64,000 nucleotides of DNA, taken from contig OY747702.1 in assembly GCA_963556495.2 (NCBI GenBank), positions 56,734,786 through 56,798,785 on the forward strand, written 5' to 3'. The translations under genes and the position numbers were made by a program. Below are positions 1 to 10,945 of the stretch, piece by piece. The notes beneath the pieces are model-generated. The model searched no databases. It was not told the DNA's origin and saw only the letters and a list, made by a program, of their open reading frames with translations. Each line of letters begins with the position of its first letter. Position 1 is the first letter of the stretch. This DNA is from Valencia hispanica. Lineage: Eukaryota > Chordata > Actinopteri > Cyprinodontiformes > Valenciidae.

Positions 1-340
1 AGTCTGAGACAAGGGCAAGCATTGGTTACAAGCCAAAAAGCCCTGCACACCAAGATGAACTCAAAGGCCCGTTTCTAAAACTAAACACAGCTTTACAGAA
101 AAACACTATCAAACTGACAGGTAAACAAGGTAGAGGTAGTGTGATGCTCTGGGACTGCTGGCTACTTCAGGATCTGGAAGGATTGCTAATAGATGGAACC
201 ATTGGTTCTGTTCTCTAGCAGATAATGCTGAAGGCGAATGTCCAGGCAGAAGATTGTGACCTTAAGCCCAGGCTCACTCAGGTTAACCAGCAGGACAATG
301 ATCCAAAACACACCAGCAAGTCTAATTAGTTCATTTGACC
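1..340 (+). mobile_element. Tc1/mariner transposase remnant, cut by window edge
   Basis: The plus strand encodes a degraded part of a Tc1-type DDE transposase. The clearest marker is the motif QQDNDPKHTSK near 285-320, which surrounds the second catalytic aspartate in Tc1 transposases. Upstream, about 135-150, a piece like GSVMLWDC matches the usual GG-S-VM-WGC box. A stop falls just after DPKHTSKSN and there is no third catalytic residue, so this is a dead copy. The 5' part lies outside the window. Family assignment is confident; the subfamily is unknown. Confidence 0.72.
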
Positions 341-364
341 AATTCTTTTAAAATTGTACATTTT

Positions 365-592
365 GCTGCGGTTCCTATTCACACTGCCAGCAAATGCAAC
401 AGCACCAGAGTTTCTCAACAAAAACACACGTGTGCTAAGGTCTTTTAGCTACTGGACAGTTAAACGTGTAGGTGGGGTAAAACCAGAAAGCCATGTGAAA
501 ATTCACACCGGCCCAAAAGGTCCAGACAAAAGGAGGAAACGAATTTGAGTCCATTTTAAGTGAACTAAACAAGGCTGGTGTGAATACGCCCT
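365..592. mobile_element. Probable MITE with imperfect terminal inverted repeats
   Basis: The left end (TTCCTATTCACACTGCCAG) and the reverse complement of the right end (GGCGTATTCACACCAGCC) form an imperfect inverted repeat of about 20 bp. There is no coding potential. The 'TATTCACAC' terminus is common in fish hAT or Harbinger MITEs. I could not define a target duplication, so boundaries are approximate. Confidence 0.35.
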
Positions 593-1420
593 AAGACCCT
601 GCTCACACGGCTTTTCCAGAAGCGGAATGAAAACGCCCCGTTTGAAAATGAGAATCCCAATAGAACTAGAAACGATTTAGTGAGCATGGCGAGCCTGTAG
701 GAGGAGGTCAAGCTTTGTGACCAGAGGCGTAACAGTGGGATACATTTTCCACAAAGAGCAGATATTTCTTAAACACGCCAAATGATCTGAAAAGGTGCAG
801 CAGCACAGACAGAACAAGGAGGTCCGCCACTGATGATGTTGCTGAAAACCGAGCCTGGTTGCATGACTGACGGCATCGTTTCCAAACGTTTACACGGACA
901 TGATTCACGTGCATTTCTAAAATAGTTCACTCTCGAGCCCGTTGTCAAACCGTTGCATTTTTTTTCCGGCCAAAACGATGTTACCATGGAAACGAGAAGC
1001 CAAAACGCAACACGACGTTTGCGTTTTACTGTCCTGGCTTTGTCGTGTCAGCAGGGCATAAATGGGTCAAAAACAAGATAAAAAAAAAAACTACAGTTTT
1101 AGATTGGCCTAGTCAAAGTCTAGAATATCTGTGCTCTTAAATTACCTTAAAAATGGCTGTTCATGCTGAAAAACAAAAATCCCCAAAATTCAAGGTGTTT
1201 GAATTACAACAATTTTCAAAATCAGAGTAGGCCAACGTTCCTCCACAGTGATGTTAAAGACTCAGAACCAGTTATCAGAAATGGCTGCTGCTGCAGAGGT
1301 ATCAGCAAATAATGGTCTGGATAGCAATTTTTCTAAAATACTAAAATAATCATTCTGAACTCCTTTTTGTATTTATCCAGATATCCTGATTGTAAAATTT
1401 TGTTTGATGATCTGAAAAAT
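593..1420. other. No recognisable gene; possibly decayed DNA-transposon sequence at 593-1,040
   Basis: The stretch 593-1,040 has phrases such as CGTTTCCATGGTAAC-like blocks and TTTACACGGACATG that recur in fish DNA-transposon remnants, but no paired termini can be aligned by eye. From 1,040 to 1,420 I see only AT-rich sequence. Confidence 0.25.
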
Positions 1421-2095
1421 TTAATGAGAGATCATAATGAGAACAGAAAGTGTGGTAAAAACAAGCTGTGTTATAATTACCAACACCAACAGCAAGCAGG
1501 AAAGGAGAATAAATGAAATCTGCAGAGAGGAAATCTGGATGATCTCAACAGAAAGGATGGAGGAACCGCAGAGGGGGAATACTGAACGAACAGAAAACAG
1601 ATGGAGGAAAGAAGTTTTCTTGATGACCTCAACAATTCGAAACTCTTTGCAAGCAAACAAGTGAACTACTGGGGCAGATGAAAGATGAGCTGGATGAAAA
1701 GAATAATAAAGCGGAGCTGAAGAAGGCTGCTGAGCAAATGGAGGAGCCAGAGAAGCTCGCCTCAGTGCGAGCAACAAGAAAGGGAGGAGAGGAAATGAGG
1801 GACATCTGAGATGGTGAGGCCAGAGATGAAGGAGAAGAAGGCTGGATGAAGTCAATCCATCCCATCACAGTCATGAACACAGATGAAGAGAAGCTTTGAA
1901 AGACAAGTGGAGGGGAGAGACAGAAGAATGTTAAGCAGAGAAATGTTTGAAGAGATCTTTAAATGCTTTTTTTATCCTGCTGCAGACCAAACAGAGACGG
2001 GAAGAGGAAACCACAACCTGAACAGGACCATTGTTAAAAAGATAATAGGTTTAAAGGTCTCATTCACTCGTTTCTTTCAATAAATCTGCTGTGGT
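1421..2095 (+). other. Purine-rich block with a charged, coil-like reading frame
   Basis: The plus strand is strongly A+G rich. One frame around 1,640-1,810 reads with heptad-like charged residues, including QMKDELDEKNNKAELKKAAE, before a stop. It could be the decayed tail of a coiled-coil protein exon or a chance product of purine bias. No start, splice signals or named domain are visible. AATAAA occurs near 2,080. Confidence 0.25.
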
Positions 2096-3116
2096 CTCCA
2101 GTAAGAATAAATGCCTTGTGAGCCGTTTTACGTGGAATAAATGAACTGGTGCTCCTGTTTCAGGAGATTGCAGATTGCTGGAGGAGTGGGTGGGGGGACA
2201 TGTCAGGATCACAAGTCTAACTCATTATTATTCACGATATGCAAACGTCTCACCCCTGATTGGCTAACAGCAATGCGACTCTAATGCTGCCTTCAAACAA
2301 ATAATTAACTTAACTTACTTCACTGGCGATGTACCAAAGACAAATTCCAACCGTTTCTATATCAGCTCCTCTTTCTTGGGTAAAAAAAATGCAACGTAGA
2401 TGTCCACAAATAAACCAAGCCCGACTGTGTTCTGCCATGCTGTGGAGTTGCTAACAGTTAGCTTTGTTGCTAACAATTAGCTTCGTTGCTAAAAGTTAGC
2501 TTCTAGCTTCTACTAGACGCGTTCTGCTCTCTTGAGGCTGCAAAATCAGGTTTCCCGCAGGCGGTCGCAAGCCAAGGCAAGCTAGACCATGAAGACTAAT
2601 TTTCCCTGTGAGAGCTTTAAGGCAGCGGTTTGAGAAATTTCAAATGAAATATAAAATTATATATGTAAACATTTTTTTAAATAATGATCCTCTTGGTGAT
2701 TTCTGTTGTTCTGCTCTGCTGGAGGAATTTTCAGGAGTCAAACCAGATATTCTGTCTGCAGAAGACGTCTAAAATAACTGACTTAAAGAATAGAACTAAT
2801 GCCACCTTTTTAACGTTTGGTGCGTTTGATGATTCTTAAATTCCTTCGACGGACATCTGTAAAATGTGTCTCTGAGGATAAAAGCCAGAATGTTTCTTTC
2901 TGATTAAGCTTTGACGGTGTACAAAGAAGGGCTGTCAAGGAAAGATGGCCTTGGCATTTAAGTTTTCTTCCAGACAAAGAGAGGTGAAACTAGATGGATG
3001 CTTTTATCAAGATCTACCAGCGCAGCTTAAAGACACTATAAATACAAAGGACTGCACACAAAGGTCCCTGAAGCTGTCCCACATGTTGTCACCCTCCAAC
3101 CACACACTATGATGCA
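2096..3116. other. No gene seen; contains a small tandem repeat
   Basis: Apart from the three-unit tandem repeat at 2,447-2,503 I see no transposon termini, no long frame and no RNA gene here. Confidence 0.5.
2447..2503. repeat. Tandem repeat, three 19-bp units
   Basis: Units start at 2,447, 2,466 and 2,485, each close to GTTGCTAACAGTTAGCTTT. Each unit is itself near-palindromic (GCTAAC...GTTAGC). Confidence 0.75.
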
Positions 3117-3119
3117 TTT

Positions 3120-3850
3120 ATGAGATTTTATATGACAGACTAACACAAAGTAGTGCATAGTACATATCTGAAAAGTGTGGCATGCATTATTAAGCCAACC
3201 CCCTGTAGCTGCAGGTTCTCTGGGGTTCGTTTCCACCAGTTTAGTCAGGCTGGATAGAGAGCATCTGAGAACATCAGCTTTCAAGTCTAGCCAAAGATTC
3301 TCAGTTGGATTCAGGTCTGGACTTTGACTAGGCCATTCTAACCAATGCATCTGCATTGATCTATCCCATAATATCTCTGGTTCTATGTTCAGGGTGGTTG
3401 TCCTGCTGGAAGGCGAACCTCAACCCCAGTCTCATGTCTTCTGCAGCCTCTCACAGGTTTTAGTTCCATCCATCTTCTCATCAACTCTGACCAGCTTCCC
3501 TGTCCCACAGCATGATGCTACCTCTACCATGTCCCACGTTGGGGATGGTATATTCAAGGTTGCTGTGAGGTGTTATCTTCCCACTACAAGCTTTTTTTTT
3601 GGTCTCCTCTGATCAGACCTCCTATTTCTGCATGTTTGCTGTGTCTTCTAATTTGAAACAAGATTTTGAAGAAAAGGGCCAGAAAAGTCTGGGCCAATTT
3701 CAAGGTCAAAACAGCTGTAGTTAAGAGTCCACAGAGCTGGACTCTATCAACTAATCAGGTGACCAGTAATCAGTTCCTTAAAATTAAATGACCATTTTCC
3801 TTCCACTGGATAATTATACTTGTGTTGGTCATGTAAAATCCCAATGAAAT
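3120..3850 (-). mobile_element. Tc1/mariner element, family A (degraded copy)
   Basis: The left end (GAGATTTTATATGACAGAC near 3,122) and the reverse complement of the right end (GGGATTTTACATGACCAAC near 3,826-3,844) are matching terminal inverted repeats. On the minus strand, 3,290-3,350 reads [20 protein letters not shown], the signature around the third catalytic residue of Tc1 transposases. The rest of the transposase frame is broken by deletions. Three further copies of this family lie at 15.3-17.4, 44.9-45.9 and 61.5-62.2 kb on the plus strand. Confidence 0.78.
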
Positions 3851-4228
3851 ACTGGAAGTTTGTAGATGTAATGTTCAAGTAACTTGTTATGAGAGGATTG
3901 TTGTTTAGATGTCCTAAATACAAAATATATCATTGTAAAAGTCTCTGCATGTTGTAATAGCTTATGTAATCTAATCCAATTTCTAATAAAGATTTCTTAC
4001 ACATATATATCAAGTGGAGGACTATAGCAAAAGCTGTACTGCTCCACTTGTGATAGTAAATCTGTCGGGCTTCTACTTGGTACTTAGACACCAATTCTGA
4101 GCTCCACACTGCCAGACAGGACACGTGTAAAAAAATAAATAAATAAATAACTTAGCTGAGACTTTCACTTTGTAATGAAAAAAATGAAGTATTAATGATT
4201 ATCTTAAGCATTTTTTCTTTGCCACCAG
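3851..4228. other. No feature seen
   Basis: AT-rich sequence with a short (AAAT)n run near 4,130-4,148. It would be the upstream intron if the candidate exon at 4,229 is real. Confidence 0.4.
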
Positions 4229-4296
4229 AGATCCAAGGTCTTCCTTACATTCCAGCAGGTCGAGTGAAAGGTGGAAACCAGCACAGAAACCTAAAG
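4229..4296 (+). CDS. Candidate 68-nt coding exon, product unknown
   Basis: A pyrimidine-rich tract ending in GCCACCAG precedes the segment, and CTAAAG followed by GTGAGT ends it, so both splice signals fit the vertebrate consensus well. Reading phase 1 into the exon gives an open frame, IQGLPYIPAGRVKGGNQHRN and two further residues, ending exactly in phase 0 at the donor. I do not recognise the peptide. If real, it would be the only host coding sequence in the window and would make most of the window intronic. It could also be a chance pairing, since such pairs arise by accident in 64 kb. Confidence 0.3.
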
Positions 4297-5669
4297 GTGA
4301 GTGATGCAACACTATTTTCCATTCAAACTCATTACCGTAACACTGTCCTCAAGGGGAAAGAAGCTGCTACCTGTCTGATGTTTTGATTCAACGAACACAA
4401 AAGCTCATTCAATCTCAGAGACAAAGAGAAATTAAATTCCACGCCTCCAATCATATTGTAAAGCCTTGATGCAGAAATTAAAAAGCACCTTCACATAAAC
4501 AAACATTTAATTACATCAATTATTGCTGTCCTTCAGTATCTGTAGGTATCAGCTGCTTTGTTTCTATCGCCTTTTACTAGTAACTTGAAACATTTTCGTA
4601 ATGAGGTTATTTGACCAGCATTGAACCTGCAGACTCCATTCCCTGTCAAAACTGTACTTTGTTACAAACACTAGATGGCACCAGTGCTTCAGAGTCCTAT
4701 CACAGGATTTCTAACCAGAACAAACAGACATGTTTACCTTAATGTGAAATTCTGTTTTGCATCAGCAAGCTCCAGTCTCACATGGATATTTCACATTGCA
4801 CTGCATAGGAAAGAGGGGCTTCCTGCAGAATGTGTAGCGCTAAATAACTAAAAATGAAAATGGTGTAATGATCTCAAGCTTTCAGGTTAAACGCAATCCC
4901 AGATTTACTATTAGCTTATCATATCAACACACTAACATTTCGTAGGTGACCAGAGACCAGAGTGGAAGGTTACGTCTTGGCACGAACCCTGAATACCCGC
5001 TGATTTGGAACAGATTGAATTAGAAACCCCATCAGTTCGCGGCTCTGACACTTCCTGAGCACCACGCTGTGACACTGGATTGGATCACCCTCAAAGGAAA
5101 TCATCTCCCAAAGTCTGTATTAACACCATATCGCTTCCCCGCCAAGTCAGGCCAACATGTTCCACTCGCCCTGCGCCGGGGTTACAACTGGCACAGATGG
5201 CAGCAGGTATCTTTAAAGGGACGACTACGGTGCAGCGCTCCGAAGGTGGGCTTTTGATCAATTGCACCTGAGGATAAGCAGCCAAGCCAGCGACTGATAC
5301 TAACTGCAGGTGCCATATTGCGGTAAAGAGCCTTCCATCTTTCTGGAGACTCCTTTGGAGATCTACCTTAAGAAAGAAAAAGCTAACAAGACTCAAAACA
5401 TTTGGACATTGCTTGTACAGAAAACAAGGTTCGTGTTCTATCTTGAAAAATTTAGAAATGGAAAGAATTTGAGATACTTTCCCACATCTTGATGATTGTG
5501 AGAAAGAGAAAATAAGGAATACACTTTTTTTTTTTTAGAACAAATACATACATTTCTTTGAGATTTGTTATATTTGTCATCGCCTTTAAACTGGATGACT
5601 TGGCCAATTCCTCCTGACAGAACTGGTGTTACTTGGTGAGATTTGCTGCCTGCCTTTCTCACACACACC
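4297..5669. other. No feature seen
   Basis: No transposon ends, RNA gene or convincing frame. A slightly GC-richer part at 5,130-5,260 contains overlapping short frames on both strands and a GCAG/GTATCT donor-like site, but nothing that supports an exon. Confidence 0.4.
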
Positions 5670-5672
5670 GTA

Positions 5673-6398
5673 GGCCTGGTTCACAAGGCAGGATTTTAAA
5701 ATTGTCGCAAGAGTTTCAGACTTCACACAGGGCGATAAAAACTCATGGACAATCCTGTGTTGGTCCTACAATGTGTGGTGTGCTGGCAGCCACAAGGCAG
5801 TGACGAAACCTCATGATATAAAACGTAACTAAAGTCAAAAGAGTAAAAAAAATGGATGCCGAGAATGAGGCATTGGCAACAGTTTCTGGACGAGAAAAAA
5901 AAAGTGAAATCCTGGCGTTGGATAAAGGAACTTGCTATACAAAGATATGGAGTTGAATTGTTTTTGGGGTTTTTTTCCCCCTGGGAAACCTTGTTACACA
6001 CATTGCTCTGACTGATCTGTGTTTCTATTGTGGACTGTGTTTAAGTGAGCCAACACTTCAAAATAATATTAGATGCTTCTAAGGTGTATCGCTGCATGTC
6101 ACCTCGCTTTCTGAATGGCTACACCTCAAATTCAACAGGCTGCATGCTCGTTTGTCCTCGCAACACATCACACACGCTGCGATATCAGGCCAAGACAATC
6201 AAACATGTTGAAAATCCCTGATTTGTAATTGGAGCGGTCCCGACGTCCTACCGAGCAGACCAGAGCGCTCTGAATACACCACACACAGCAGGAATATCTG
6301 TTAGGATTATCTTAAGAGTCATCCCGTTAATCAGGGCGTGTCGGAAGAGGAGAATCGGGGCAAAATCGGCCTAAAAATCCTGCGGTGTGAACCAGGCC
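5673..6398. mobile_element. 726-bp non-autonomous DNA transposon (Harbinger-like)
   Basis: The element starts GGCCTGGTTCACAAGGCAGG and its other end, reverse-complemented, starts GGCCTGGTTCACACCGCAGG, a terminal inverted repeat of about 25 bp with few mismatches. It is flanked by GTA on the left and TTA on the right, which would fit a decayed 3-bp (TWA-type) duplication as made by PIF/Harbinger elements. No transposase frame is present inside. Superfamily is inferred only from termini and flank length; hAT is the alternative. Confidence 0.65.
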
Positions 6399-6412
6399 TT
6401 AGGCCATTGTAG

Positions 6413-7305
6413 CTAGTTTGGCTGGATGCTGCAGTCATCATCCACCTGAAAGACCCATTTGCCTCCAAGCTTTAACTTCCTGGCTGATGTCTTCAAAAGT
6501 TGCGTCGACATTTCCACCAAATGATCTTTCCTCATGATGCCATTTATTTTGTGAAGTGCACCAGTTTCTCCTACAGCAAAACACAATCTGATGGTTTCAA
6601 CCCAGTACTTTGTAGTAGGGATGGCGTTCCCAGGCTTACAAGTGCCCCCCCTCTTTTCCTCTATAGGTAACAATTGGTCATTTTGACCAAACATTTCCAC
6701 TTTAGTCTCATCAGACCACAGGACATATCTCCAGAAAAAAAGGTCTTTTCACTCTGTGTGCATTTGCAAACTGCAATCTGACTTTTTAATGTTTCATTCG
6801 AACTGGCGACTTCCTCTTGCTGAGTGGCCTATCAGCCCATGTCGGGACAGAACAAGTTTCACTGACTCTCTTTTCTTAGAAGGTCTGTGGCTTTTTTTTC
6901 TGAGGCTGATTCGTAAATTTCACACCAAAACCCGTCTAATCCTTGAGCGGTATGATGGCTGGACATCTCAATGCTACTTATTCCTCCATATAATTGTTTG
7001 AACAGATGAACGTAACCTTTAGACATTTGAAAATTGGACCTGAGAATGAGCCAGCCTTGTGGATGTCCACAATTCTCTTCCTGATATCTTGGCTGATTTC
7101 TTTAGATTTTTCCATGATGTCACACACGGAAGCAGAGGGCTTGAGGTGTTGCCTTAAAATACACCAACATGTGTGCCTTCATTCAAATCAAACTTTGATT
7201 ATTAACTCATTCAGAAACCAACCGAGGTTTAACAAAATCATCTGGTAATCCCTAAATTCCTCAAAGGCAATATTTTATGGTATGTAAACTTCTAAATTCA
7301 AAGGT
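6413..7305 (-). mobile_element. Tc1-like element, family B (degraded)
   Basis: On the minus strand the N-terminal transposase start is at about 7,115 (MEKSKEISQDIRKRIVDIHK), the typical helix-turn-helix entry of Tc1 transposases. Further on, 6,413-6,700 reads KVEMFGQNDQ and later GKWVFQVDDDCSIQPN, the decayed counterpart of the FQQDNDPKHTSK catalytic box. Frames are interrupted between. The terminus near 7,280 (GGTATGTAAACTTCTAAATT) resembles common fish Tc1 ends. The element abuts the 726-bp element to its left, only about 15 bp away. Confidence 0.72.
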
Positions 7306-9954
7306 AGTAAATAAATCGTCAAATATCTTCTCTTAAAATTCTTGGATTTAGCAAAAATACATATTCAAAATAAAAATGTTAAGTTTAATGTGTTAAATGT
7401 TAGACAGTAAGGAATAAATGTTGCATACCTTTTTATAAACCATATCTAAACATTTAGTTTCAGCCTTAAATTAATCTAAATGCTAAAAACACAATGGAAT
7501 GGTCTTTTAGCACATATGAAGCCATCTTTGTTCCCATTTTGTTTTGATTAGTGGAAACATGGATGGAAATTGTGACAACTATACAAGCATTTTCAGTGTA
7601 AATGTCTCAGGTTGAAATGCCCTAAATGGTCTAAAAAATTGAAAAAATGTTTTGAAATTTTCTGCACAATTTCTGAATAGACAACGTTTAGGAATCCCCA
7701 GAAAAATGCCTCCTTTGTTCTGATTTATTCACTTTAATCTAAATTATTGAATATAAATGTATATAATTGCTACTTTCTCTGTTCAGTGAAGCTCAGTTCA
7801 CGATGAAATTGGTCGCTACAACAGTAAAGGTCCACTGGATCTGCATTCAGCTTTAATCCTCTGTCTACAAGGCAGCCGCTGCATTCTGTAAACAGGTCTT
7901 GATTCGCTTATTTGTCTCAAGCTGGTGATTGCTAACTATCTGAGATGCTGAGGTGAAAGGCTTGCAGCCAGAAGCAGCGACTGTGTGAGAGCAATTATAT
8001 TCTATACGTATGGATCCACTTTACATGCTTCCACCTTCCGTTTCTCAGGCACATCCAAGCATTTACATTTACACAGAGACACACACGCACACAGAGGGGA
8101 TGCTCATTGTGTGAAAATCAAGATGCTACCTATCAAAGAGACTGCACAAAGACGGCTCGGCTTTCCCCTCGAGAGGCAGAAAGTCTGCAGCGCCCCAAAA
8201 ATAATCTCTAACAGGCTACTCATGTTGTAAACATTCAAAAGTTTTGTCCATTTTGTATTTTTCATAATGAATTATCTGCTAAATTCCTGGCGGGCTGTTG
8301 TGTGCATGCTTGTACACGTGTTTGTGAGTGTCTCTTGCACAGAATGCGTGCAGGCATTTACAGCCTGGCGTGGATATCATGAGAATACATCAGCCTCTGA
8401 AGCTCAGAGTGTGCAAGAAGCCGAAGCAGTCGCTTATGATTATCACCGTTGTACGAAAGCCCAGGACGCTGCAGAGAAAAGAGGATGAGAGGAGAAAGAG
8501 GGAGCGAGTGGGAAGGAGAGAATGTGTGTGGTTAAGAGAGTTGTAAAATTTTTACAGTCAGAGTGGGATTCCTCTTTATGAAGAGCTGCACTTGAATAGA
8601 TATGAGCCTTGCAGAGAAGATAAGGCAAATATTGAATGGTGTAGCCGACAAAATACAAGTGCGCCTGTTCCATGTCGAACCTTCGCACCTTTCAGGACAT
8701 GCTGCAGGTTGAACATTTAGACTGATAGAGCTTTCAGGAGAAGCGTTATTGCAGCCCAGAGGTCTGGGCATTTGCCTTTCTGGTGCACGCACAGAGGCGC
8801 CTCAGGACAGGTTTATGCAAGTCGTTATGAGATTATTTTTTGTTAAATCTACATTTATTCTTCTATAGGTGACATCGAGGTCTCTGTCTTCCCTTGGGTG
8901 CTTTTTTTTCATCTGTGAACCTCATGCTTTTGTCAAATTATTTCCAAGGCGTAATTCATTTTCAAGAGATATGCTGGCAGCACAAGAACTCTCCTCTATG
9001 TGGTCTTCATTATACATGGGGATTTTCATGTGAAAATATGGAGGAAGGAAACGTGTAGGCGATGAGTCCAGGGAATCAAGAATATCCATAAAGAACACAG
9101 CGTTACACTTTCCTCTTTGAACCTTTCCCTATTATCTTGAACCTGAAAAAGCCTTATCCGATTATGGCTTTCTTTGACTTTTTTTTTTACAAACTTGACA
9201 CAATAATTGCCTTCTCATTAAATCTGAAAAAGAAAAATTTCTGTGATTAACTCAGAAATAGAAACAGCTTTCAAACTCCTAATAACCCTCTTTGAGATTC
9301 TGCTGAGGAGTCAAACCTGGTTTCTATTAGCTTCACTGCCATTTTGTGCATTTCAATAGCAGTCTATATTCATTATTTAATTGGAATCAAAGAATTTCTT
9401 CCTTTTCATGCCAAACAGTCAGTTAGGTTAGTATTATTAAATGAATAAAAGTAAAATCCATAATTCAGGCGGAAACAACTCGGCTTGATTATGAAATACA
9501 GTCATGTGAAAGATAAGTACATCTGCAACGCCCTGCTTGTTTTCTAACATATTTGAATTTCACATATAAATTTGAATAATGCAAAAAAACAATGCAAAAA
9601 AACCAAAAACAGATGAACAATAAAAAAATGAATAAGAATTTGAAAACATATTCTGTAAATTAGAACAAATGAATGCATAGGTAATATGTTATACAATGGC
9701 CACATTTATTCCTCCCAATCAGAACAGGTGCACATGATTAAAACATAATTATTCGACCCAATGAAGGAAATTTGCTTAAACCATGGAGATTTATCCCGAA
9801 CATGTCCAGGTCCAGTTACGTTATTTATAATCATGTTACTGGAACAAAACAGCAATAATAATCAACAGGAGTTGGCAAGAGCATGAATAAAATGCCTTGA
9901 GCCACTCACCTGCCACATTTGACACAACATTTGTGTTGTCAACTTAGCAACTTT
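7306..9954. other. No gene or transposon recognised
   Basis: About 2.6 kb of AT-rich DNA. Short frames at 7,985-8,800 lack splice or start context. A short CA-rich patch lies near 8,078-8,096 and A-runs near 9,585-9,640. Nothing supports a feature. Confidence 0.45.
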
Positions 9955-10500
9955 GTCGCTATATTCAGCGAGTTTTTAGACCCCTCTGGCGACAGTTTTT
10001 CAAAGACAAATCGAACCTTTTTTGGGTGCTTTTGGAGACGAACGTGAAGCATGTATCCTTCATACTCTTCACACCGAGCAGCAGTGCAGCCTCTCCCATC
10101 CCAGAGCTGTCACAGGAAGCAGACAGGCCTTGTGCTTTAGTCCCGCCAGCCCAGGAACAGAGCACGGCGTCCGCTCAGAGCAGAACTAGAAATGCCCTCA
10201 GAGAGGGCAGCCATGTTGTTATCTGATTCTAACTTTCGGTACTGTCTGTCAATGAGGCGCATGGCTGTGTTCATGCTGTCGCTGTGCTCTTCCACCAGAG
10301 AGAGGAGATCCGCGCATGGGCAATTAATTTGCTGTGTATATGGTCCAACCGTAGCAGGGCTGCTGTGCGAACTCAACCGTCTGTGAGCGCTCTGAGATGG
10401 GAGAGGAGTCCACGATAGGGTGGTTGGTGGGTGGATATGCGCTTCATGCCGGATCAACCTCAAAGTTGAATCAACTTTTTCTGGTCCCATTGTAGACATT
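9955..10500 (-). other. GC-richer block with an unidentified 120-codon frame
   Basis: The minus strand is open over 10,137-10,499 for 120 codons (ending ...SSSALSGRRALFLGWRD) and a second frame runs 9,965-10,165. The segment ...LLSLVEEHSDSMNTAMRLID looks helical. GC content is clearly above the surroundings. It is followed on the right by GACAGACAGACAGAC (10,552-10,569), a motif often seen at the ends of fish repeats. I do not recognise a family; a decayed transposon-encoded protein is more likely than a host exon. Confidence 0.3.
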
Positions 10501-10599
10501 TCCTAAAGATTTCATCGACATATGTCCAGAACCTTTTGAGTTATCTTGCTAACAGACAGACAGACAGACCGGCACGAAACCTCCTGGCTGAGGTCAATT

Positions 10600-10945
10600 T
10601 AAAATTAGAGAATAATTTTTTGATCCCAGAGGGATATTAAGGGGTTCTGTAACTCATACTATTCCAGTTTCTTCAAGGAGTTGTTGTTCGAGATGCTTAT
10701 GGCTGCGGCAGGAAGGATCTCCTGTAGCAGTCTGTGTTACAGCGAAACTGAGGAAGCCTCCAACTGAACACCCTGTTGTTGTATTCAGGAAGAGGATGCT
10801 CAAGGTTGTCCATAATGTTTTTGATTTTATGAAGAACCCTTGTTTGAATTATCATCTCCAGAGGTTCCACAGTCGTCCCCAGAAAAGAACCAGCCTTCTC
10901 TATCAGGTTGTTGAGCCTTTTTTTAAACCTCACTCCATTAAGATT
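10600..10945 (-). mobile_element. Rex1-type LINE, 5'-truncated 3' end
   Basis: The minus strand encodes a tail like that of the Rex1 copy at 19.4-20.2 kb: compare RFKKRLNNLIEKAGSFLGTT here with LKRLNNLIKKAGSVLRTT there, then EMIIQTRVLHKIKNIMDNLE and QFRCNTDCYRRSFLPQP. The 3' end (left side) carries the GATCCCAGAGGGATATTA block shared by that copy. The reverse-transcriptase core is absent. Confidence 0.75.

Noticed and set aside
1421..1855. 144-codon minus-strand frame with Ser/Leu runs
   Set aside because: Complement of a purine-rich tract; composition alone explains it.
2447..2503. CRISPR-like repeat-spacer array
   Set aside because: Three direct 19-bp units without spacers in a vertebrate genome; a small tandem repeat.
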